Assembly: GCA_003538625.1 (NCBI GenBank)
Contig: DPRR01000028.1
Location: forward strand, 372,001 to 436,000
Source of the DNA: Ignavibacteriales bacterium
GTDB lineage: Bacteria; Bacteroidota; Ignavibacteria; Ignavibacteriales; Ignavibacteriaceae
Reading direction: 5' to 3'
DNA length: 64,000 bases
The notes beneath the pieces are model-generated. The model was not told where the DNA came from, made no database searches, and worked only from the letters and a program-made list of their open reading frames with translations. Numbering within the stretch: the stretch's first letter is position 1; each line of letters opens with the position of its first letter. Below, in pieces: positions 59,248 through 64,000 of the stretch. The position numbers and the translations under genes are program-made.

Positions 59248-59832
59248 TCATTCTATCACTCTTCTCATTATAGGTCTTGTATCTGAGCGCCTTGCCACTT
59301 CTTTAAACCCGGCTTTCCTAAATGCAGAGGCTGTTCCGGTATAAATAAATACAGGAGCAGAGTTTTTTGTTTTTGTCTCGGTCGGATAAGCTTCAACTAT
59401 CGTTCCGCCTTTTGATGCTGCAAAATCACACGCATTCTTAACTAACGCAACCGAAACGCCCATTTTCCTATAATCTTTGTGAATAAAAAAACACACAATT
59501 GACCAGACAGATTTGTCGTCTATTGGTTGAAGAATTTTTGATTTCGAAAGTCTGAAATATTTTTCTCTGGGTTGTATGGCAATCCAACCAACCGGAACGT
59601 TACCAGAATAAGCAAGAATACCAGGTTCAATATTGTTTTTAACCATCATTTTCATCTCTTTTTTTGTCCGGCCATCTTTTCGTTTTTCATCATACTCTTT
59701 TTTACTCATAAACCAGTACATACACCAGCATCCTGCACAAGCGCCCTTTTCTCCGAAAAGTTTTTCAAAGTCTTTCCAGATTGAAAGAGTTAATGGACGA
59801 AAAGTTAAATTGATTGTTAATTGTTTTTTCAT
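59248..59832 (-). CDS. GNAT-family N-acetyltransferase
   Basis: 194 residues. The N-terminal part has the G-A-C-A-G-C-W-C-M-Y-W cysteine/tryptophan cluster of a distinct GNAT branch common in Bacteroidota. The acetyl-CoA loop is K-D-Y-R-K-M-G-V-S-V-A-L, followed by G-T-I-V-E-A-Y-P, and the end is Y-T-G-T-A-S-A-F-R-K-A-G-F-K-E-V-A-R-R. Substrate unknown. Confidence 0.88.
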   Translation of the reverse strand: MKKQLTINLTFRPLTLSIWKDFEKLFGEKGACAGCWCMYWFMSKKEYDEKRKDGRTKKEMKMMVKNNIEPGILAYSGNVPVGWIAIQPREKYFRLSKSKILQPIDDKSVWSIVCFFIHKDYRKMGVSVALVKNACDFAASKGGTIVEAYPTETKTKNSAPVFIYTGTASAFRKAGFKEVARRSDTRPIMRRVIE

Positions 59833-60032
59833 AAGCGGTTCTTATTAGCATAAGTAAAATTTAAAATTCAAAGATTAAATCCTAATTATTTTAAAAATCC
59901 GATAAGAGAATTTATAAGTTTAGAATATTACCCTGGTTGCGTTTGTAGGATATCTGTTTACGTAGAATTAATTATTGTTAGTCTAAAAGAGTCTGGCTAA
60001 ATTGTCCCCATTATTTTTTGAAAGGATAGATT

Positions 60033-61304
60033 TTGGAACATACAGGAACAATGCAAAAGCTAAAATCAGGATTTCAGCATTCATTCTGGGTTGCAAACGG
60101 GATGGAGCTTTTTGAAAGATTAGCTTATTACGGACAGGCAACTATCCTTAGTGTTTTTCTAAGAGATCATTTGAAATTTACCGAAGTTGAAGCGGGGCAG
60201 CTTTCTTCAATTTTCGGGGGACTTATTTATTTTTTGCCAATCTTTGCCGGAGCGTTAGCTGATAAGTTCGGATTTAAAAAAGCTTTTTCTTTTGCATTTT
60301 TTATCCTTGCAATCGGATATTTTTTAATTGGTTCAACCGGAATGGCAGCCTTTTCAGGCTGGTATACTGATACGAATCTTTTCTTGGTTCTTTCAATAAT
60401 ATTAATCTTTACAGCAATCGGTGGATCATTCATAAAACCAAGTGTGCTTGGTACAGTTGCTCTAACCACAACACCTGAAACAAAATCACTTGGTTATGCG
60501 ATTTATTATTGGCTTGTAAACATTGGCGCTGCTATCGGTCCACTATTAGCATACTTTGTCAGAGATTCATTCGGAATTGAATTTGTTTATCTTGTTTCTG
60601 CTGCAAGCTGTACATTAATGTTTTTTACAACCCTCTTTATTTTTAAGGAGCCCGCAGCCAAAGTAGCGGAAAAAAGAGAAGATATTATTACTGTTGCAAA
60701 AAATTTAGTTACAGTAGTAAAGAATATTAAATTTATGTTTTTCCTAATGCTGTTTGCACTTTACTGGCTTGTATTCTGGGAGTTTTTTATTGTAATTCCA
60801 TTTTATGTTTCTGATTATATTTCACCCGACGCACCGATTGAACTAATTCTTTCTGTCGGGGCATGGACGATAATCCTTTTACAAATCCCTATCAATAGAT
60901 TTACAAAAAACATTCCTACACCAACAGCAATTATGATAGGATTTGTATTTGCTGCTTTAAGCTGGTTTTTATTGTATTTTGCGCAGATCGCGGGCGTAAC
61001 GATTGGAATAGGATTAATTGTTGCTACTATTTTTGTTTTCTCTGTCGGGGAACAAACTCAGGCACCAAGATTTTATGAATATCTTGCGGATCTTGCACCT
61101 AAAGGACAAGCTGCATTGTTTCAAGGTTTCGCATTTCTTCCCATCGCAATTGCCTGGCTGCTGGGCGGCACATTCGGAGGATGGTTATATCAAACATTTG
61201 CAACAACAGCAAAACAGCCGGAAATAGTTTTTCTTGTTATCGGATTGGTTGGAGTTTTGGGTGCTATTCTGATGTTTGTTTACAACACTTTTATGAAAAA
61301 ATAG
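60033..61304 (+). CDS. POT/PTR-like MFS transporter
   Basis: 423 residues, about 12 helices. The start is a TTG after AAAGGAT. The first helix contains M-E-L-F-E-R-L-A-Y-Y-G, matching the E-x-x-E-R-F-x-Y-Y-G proton-coupling motif of proton-dependent oligopeptide transporters. Helix 4-5 has G-G-S-F-I-K-P-S-V and Y-W-L-V-N-I-G-A-A-I-G-P, also PTR-like. Peptides are the likely substrate, which fits the exported peptidases; nitrate or drug transport is an alternative. Confidence 0.82.
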   Translation: MEHTGTMQKLKSGFQHSFWVANGMELFERLAYYGQATILSVFLRDHLKFTEVEAGQLSSIFGGLIYFLPIFAGALADKFGFKKAFSFAFFILAIGYFLIGSTGMAAFSGWYTDTNLFLVLSIILIFTAIGGSFIKPSVLGTVALTTTPETKSLGYAIYYWLVNIGAAIGPLLAYFVRDSFGIEFVYLVSAASCTLMFFTTLFIFKEPAAKVAEKREDIITVAKNLVTVVKNIKFMFFLMLFALYWLVFWEFFIVIPFYVSDYISPDAPIELILSVGAWTIILLQIPINRFTKNIPTPTAIMIGFVFAALSWFLLYFAQIAGVTIGIGLIVATIFVFSVGEQTQAPRFYEYLADLAPKGQAALFQGFAFLPIAIAWLLGGTFGGWLYQTFATTAKQPEIVFLVIGLVGVLGAILMFVYNTFMKK

Positions 61305-61450
61305 AATTACTGATACTATCAATCTGACTGGAGAAAAATTAGCCACTTCGTTTTGTGTAGATTACGCCAGTCAGAGTGATATTTTTCACATTTTTAAAGT
61401 GAATCCTTTTCTTAAATTACTTATCAAACTAAACAGAAAAATGATGATTT

Positions 61451-61840
61451 ATGACAACTGAACAAATTTTATTATATGCGGTAATTGTTCTTATTATCTA
61501 TTACGTGGGTAAAAAGATTTATTTAATAAAATCAATAAAACAATACTCACCGGCAGATGCTTCGGCCAAAGTTAAGAAAGAAAGAAATGTTGTTTTTCTT
61601 GATGTAAGAACCGATAAAGAAAGAAAGCAAAATTTTATAAAAGGATCCTATCATATTCCGGTAACTTCTATTAAAGATAGAGGACAGGAATTAAAAAAGT
61701 TTAAGGATGCAGAAATAATTTGTTATTGTCATACCGGAAACCGGAGTTTGACTGCGGCATCTAAACTTAAAAAAATGGGATTTAATGCAAGTAACCTAAG
61801 CGGAGGAATGATTCGTTGGAACGCATCTGGTTTGAGATAA
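61451..61840 (+). CDS. Membrane-anchored rhodanese-domain protein
   Basis: 129 residues with an N-terminal membrane helix (about 5-22) and a rhodanese domain carrying the active-site loop C-H-T-G-N-R-S. The domain should lie at a membrane surface, probably the cytoplasmic side if the helix is a signal anchor with the basic K-K-I-Y-L after it, and transfer sulfane sulfur. It is the first gene of a four-gene unit (rhodanese, DUF6132, DUF302, thioredoxin). Confidence 0.88.
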   Translation: MTTEQILLYAVIVLIIYYVGKKIYLIKSIKQYSPADASAKVKKERNVVFLDVRTDKERKQNFIKGSYHIPVTSIKDRGQELKKFKDAEIICYCHTGNRSLTAASKLKKMGFNASNLSGGMIRWNASGLR

Positions 61841-62055
61841 TATGGAAATGGGCTAAGCGAGTTCTTCCTGTCCTTGGCGGAGCAGTCGCAGGATACTCAT
61901 ACTACTATTATGTGGGATGCAATGGAAGTTGCCCGATTTCGGGTAATCCATATATTAGCACCGCATATGGCGCATTTGCAGGATTTCTATTTATTGATTG
62001 GAAATCATTATTTAACAAAAATAAAAATAAAACAGAAAAAGGCATCAAGCAATGA
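61816..62055 (+). CDS. DUF6132 small membrane protein
   Basis: 79 residues from a TTG start, with a GGAGG site nine bases upstream inside the rhodanese gene. There are two membrane helices, and the conserved Y-V-G-C-N-G-S-C-P-I-S-G-N-P-Y-I-S sequence between them carries two Cys. This DUF6132 motif is typical next to rhodanese and DUF302 genes in Bacteroidota. The Cys pair may take part in sulfur or thiol transfer; function unknown. Overlaps the previous gene by 25 bp. Confidence 0.85.
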   Translation: MERIWFEIIWKWAKRVLPVLGGAVAGYSYYYYVGCNGSCPISGNPYISTAYGAFAGFLFIDWKSLFNKNKNKTEKGIKQ

Positions 62056-62435
62056 AATATGGATTTTCAAAAACAACTGATTACACTTTTGAACAGGCAA
62101 TTGCAAAAGTAACAGAAGAATTAAAGAAAGAAGGATTCGGAGTTCTGACTACAATTGACGTAAAAGAAACACTAAAGAAAAAAATTGATGTAGATTTTAA
62201 AAAGTACACAATTCTTGGAGCGTGTAATCCAAAACTTGCACACGGCGGGCTGCAGGCTGAAGAAGAATTAGGATTACTTTTACCATGCAATGTTATCGTA
62301 TATGAAAAAAATGATAAAACAATTGTTTCTGTTTTTGATCCCCAAATCATGACTTTGGTTATCGAAAATCCGAACATAAAACCTATTGCTGAAGAAGTAA
62401 AAAATAAACTACAAAGAGTGTTAGAAGCAGTTTAA
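62052..62435 (+). CDS. DUF302 domain protein
   Basis: 127 residues, cytoplasmic. The start overlaps the previous stop (ATGA). The sequence F-G-V-L-T-T-I-D-V-K-E-T-L-K-K-K and A-C-N-P-K-L-A-H-G-G-L-Q-A-E-E-E-L-G-L-L-L-P-C-N matches DUF302, with Cys residues in A-C-N-P and L-P-C-N. Function unknown; usually near sulfur or redox genes, as here. Confidence 0.92.
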   Translation: MKYGFSKTTDYTFEQAIAKVTEELKKEGFGVLTTIDVKETLKKKIDVDFKKYTILGACNPKLAHGGLQAEEELGLLLPCNVIVYEKNDKTIVSVFDPQIMTLVIENPNIKPIAEEVKNKLQRVLEAV

Positions 62436-62442
62436 TAAATTT

Positions 62443-62496
62443 GTCATTCCGAACTTGTTTCGGAATCTTAGATCCTGAAATAAATTCAGGATGACG
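62443..62496. repeat. Dispersed palindromes (ATTCCGAA/TTCGGAAT and ATCCTGAA/TTCAGGAT)
   Basis: Two perfect 8-bp hairpins side by side: ATTCCGAA (62446-62453) with TTCGGAAT (62459-62466), and ATCCTGAA (62472-62479) with TTCAGGAT (62485-62492). The outer GTCATTCC and GGATGAC are of the same style as the rnf repeats. It lies inside the rhodanese-thioredoxin unit. Confidence 0.7.
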
Positions 62497-62533
62497 GAAA
62501 TAAGAAATAAAAAATCATAAGAAAGGCAAACAA

Positions 62534-62896
62534 ATGACAGAGCATTTAACTAAAGAAACTTTTTTAACAAAAGTTTTTGATTATGAAAAAAATCAGGACT
62601 GGAAATTTAATGGCGAACTACCTGCAATTATAGATTTCTGGGCGCCCTGGTGCGGACCATGCAGAATGGTTGGACCAGTACTTGAGGAATTATCAGAAGA
62701 GTATAAAGGAAAAGTTAACATCTATAAAGTTAACACAGATGAAGAACAAGAATTAGGCGCAGTTTTTGGAATAAGAAGCATTCCTTCTATACTTTTTGTT
62801 CCGATGGCAGGTCAGCCGAAAATGGCAGTTGGTGCACTTCCAAAAGAATCTATAAAACAAGCAATTGATAAAGAACTCTTAGTGCCGGCTTCCTAA
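62534..62896 (+). CDS. trxA: Thioredoxin
   Basis: 120 residues with the classical active site F-W-A-P-W-C40-G-P-C43-R-M and cis-proline R-S-I-P-S-I-L-F-V. The N-terminus is slightly longer than that of E. coli TrxA. It is cytoplasmic and reduces protein disulfides; here it is the last gene of the rhodanese/DUF6132/DUF302 unit, which suggests it reduces persulfides or disulfides formed by them. A terminator follows. Confidence 0.95.
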   Translation: MTEHLTKETFLTKVFDYEKNQDWKFNGELPAIIDFWAPWCGPCRMVGPVLEELSEEYKGKVNIYKVNTDEEQELGAVFGIRSIPSILFVPMAGQPKMAVGALPKESIKQAIDKELLVPAS

Positions 62897-62920
62897 AATT
62901 TTCATAAGCCCCAAATGATT

Positions 62921-62955
62921 AAACGCATTTCAGTAATGGAATGCGTTTTTTCTTT
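62921..62955 (+). terminator. Terminator of trxA
   Basis: AAACGCATTTC and GGAATGCGTTT pair with one G-U pair around a 6-nt loop and are followed by TTTTCTTT, 24 bp past the trxA stop. The 240 bp that follow to 63189 are AT-rich with no other feature. Confidence 0.8.
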
Positions 62956-63188
62956 AATCTCTGCGCAATAAAAAACCCGATCAATTAATCGTCTTAATTT
63001 TTATCAACAAGTAAAAATTTTATACCAATATAACCGGGCAAAAAAGTAAATAAATATTTTTGGTGTATTATTTAATAAATTCTTAATCGTTTGTTAAATT
63101 ATTCACGGTATAATTTTTGAAAAAATATTATTCTGGTTGCTTGCTGTGCTTAAATCGGATAACCAAGAAATAAGTTAAAGGATTATTT

Positions 63189-64000
63189 ATGTATAAAGTT
63201 TTGTCTGTAGCTGCATTTCTTCTAGTTCTTCTTTTAGGATGTTCTTCTTCTCCCGAAATTATTCAGGATTCAAAAAAGATATCGTTTTTCACTAATGGAA
63301 TTTGGCTTGGCATTCTGCCCTGCTCAGACTGTGAAGAAATTGATTATCAATTAAACTTAAAAAACAATTTTACATTTAAACAAAAAACAGTTTACAAAGG
63401 AAAATCAGAAGAAATTTCTATCGATGATGGTAATTGGGAGTTTGTTTCGGATTCAGTTATTTCTGTTAATGGTTCTAATGAAAGAAAATTATTTTTGATT
63501 GCAGGTAAAGAATTAGTTATGCTCAGTCAGGATGGAAAAAAAATAGCATCATCATTTAAAGAAAAATATTATTTGCATAAAGATCCAACCACCGTAAAGG
63601 AAAGTAAAGAATTTGAAGAGACGAAGAATGTTAAACCAACCAAAGAAACTGTTGAAGTGAATTCAAGTTATTATCAGGAAAAATATTTGAATGGTGTTGA
63701 TTTTTTTGCAAGAGGAAACGAGCCGAACTGGACTCTAGAAATTGATTTTGAAAAATCAATGATCTTTGCCACAATGGATGACATTAAATTAACTACTCCG
63801 GCTGTTGATGGAATAAAAGCCCAGGATTCCGATGTAACTTTATATCGAGCAAAAACAGATAGCGGCGAATTGATAATCACTGTTATCAAGGATGATTGTC
63901 AGGATAACATGTCCGGAGAAAAATTTTCCTGCAAAGTCAGAGTAGAAGCTAAAAAATCGGTCGACGCGAACTACAAAACTTTTGAAGGCTGCGGAAAATT
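63189..64000 (+). CDS. NlpE-like lipoprotein with a COG3650-type C-terminal domain, 3' end missing
   Basis: Runs off the right edge; 270 codons are present. An AAAGGA ribosome site precedes the ATG. The lipobox is L-L-G-C-S (Cys18). The first domain has G-I-W-L-G-I-L-P-C-S-D-C-E-E-I-D-Y-Q-L, the NlpE N-terminal motif with its CxxC; NlpE senses outer-membrane and copper stress in enteric bacteria. After a Lys/Glu-rich linker, the second domain has F-F-A-R-G-N-E-P-N-W-T-L-E-I and C-Q-D-N-M-S-G-E-K-F-S-C, typical of COG3650 lipoproteins. Confidence 0.85.
   Translation, partial: MYKVLSVAAFLLVLLLGCSSSPEIIQDSKKISFFTNGIWLGILPCSDCEEIDYQLNLKNNFTFKQKTVYKGKSEEISIDDGNWEFVSDSVISVNGSNERKLFLIAGKELVMLSQDGKKIASSFKEKYYLHKDPTTVKESKEFEETKNVKPTKETVEVNSSYYQEKYLNGVDFFARGNEPNWTLEIDFEKSMIFATMDDIKLTTPAVDGIKAQDSDVTLYRAKTDSGELIITVIKDDCQDNMSGEKFSCKVRVEAKKSVDANYKTFEGCGK

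Noticed and set aside
1..64000. CRISPR array, prophage, insertion sequence or integrase
   Set aside because: No regularly spaced direct repeats with spacers, no transposase, integrase or phage structural gene was seen; the repeats found are short palindromes.

Overview
The window is AT-rich bacterial chromosome, most likely from the Ignavibacteria side of the Bacteroidota/Chlorobiota group. Three large secreted proteins end in the type IX secretion sorting domain with the N-Y-P-N-P-F-N-P motif that is very common in Ignavibacteria. The housekeeping sigma factor is the short Bacteroidota/Chlorobi form of RpoD. Many predicted proteins are lipoproteins or small outer-membrane barrels. This placement is inferred from gene content; there is no rRNA in the window. 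About 65 protein genes and one tRNA-Lys are present, and both ends cut a gene: a protoporphyrinogen oxidase on the left and an NlpE-like lipoprotein on the right.

Layout. 1-13 kb: cell-surface genes, thioredoxin-like exported proteins, 4-alpha-glucanotransferase, a YqaA membrane protein and an M16 peptidase pair (one catalytic, one non-catalytic). 13-20 kb: an exported glutamate-racemase homologue, a beta-CASP RNase, rpoD and a DUF5916 barrel. 20-33 kb: a YefM/YoeB toxin-antitoxin pair, a repeat-rich T9SS cargo, exported peptidases of families M49, M3 and M1, AlaX, nitroreductase, lytic transglycosylase and SlyD. 33-38 kb: a three-gene cassette of ECF sigma factor, membrane-bound zinc-finger anti-sigma with TPRs, and a very large TPR-CHAT (caspase-like) protein. 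38-50 kb: two more T9SS cargos, a lipoprotein with a C-x4-C-H site, an esterase, tRNA-Lys, a STAS protein, a semiSWEET/EamA transporter pair and a second exported PepF. 50-58.4 kb: a complete Rnf operon (rnfC-D-G-E-A, a Tat-exported NusG-II-domain protein, apbE, rnfB, rseC). 58-64 kb: a POT-like transporter and a rhodanese-DUF6132-DUF302-thioredoxin operon.

How it fits together. At least six exported metallopeptidases or peptidase-like subunits plus a POT-like transporter suggest growth on peptides. Rnf with its flavin transferase links ferredoxin and NAD pools to an ion gradient. Several exported CxxC proteins and the rhodanese operon suggest thiol and sulfur handling.

The most striking structural feature is a set of dispersed palindromic intergenic repeats, dense at the junctions of the Rnf operon. 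One appears to supply the start codon of apbE, one carries a second palindrome nested inside it, and a GCATGC-rich tract sits in frame inside the signal-peptide region of an M16 gene. The best candidate for an undescribed system is the sigma/anti-sigma/CHAT cassette, because the predicted topology places both the CHAT protease and the anti-sigma TPR domain outside the inner membrane.
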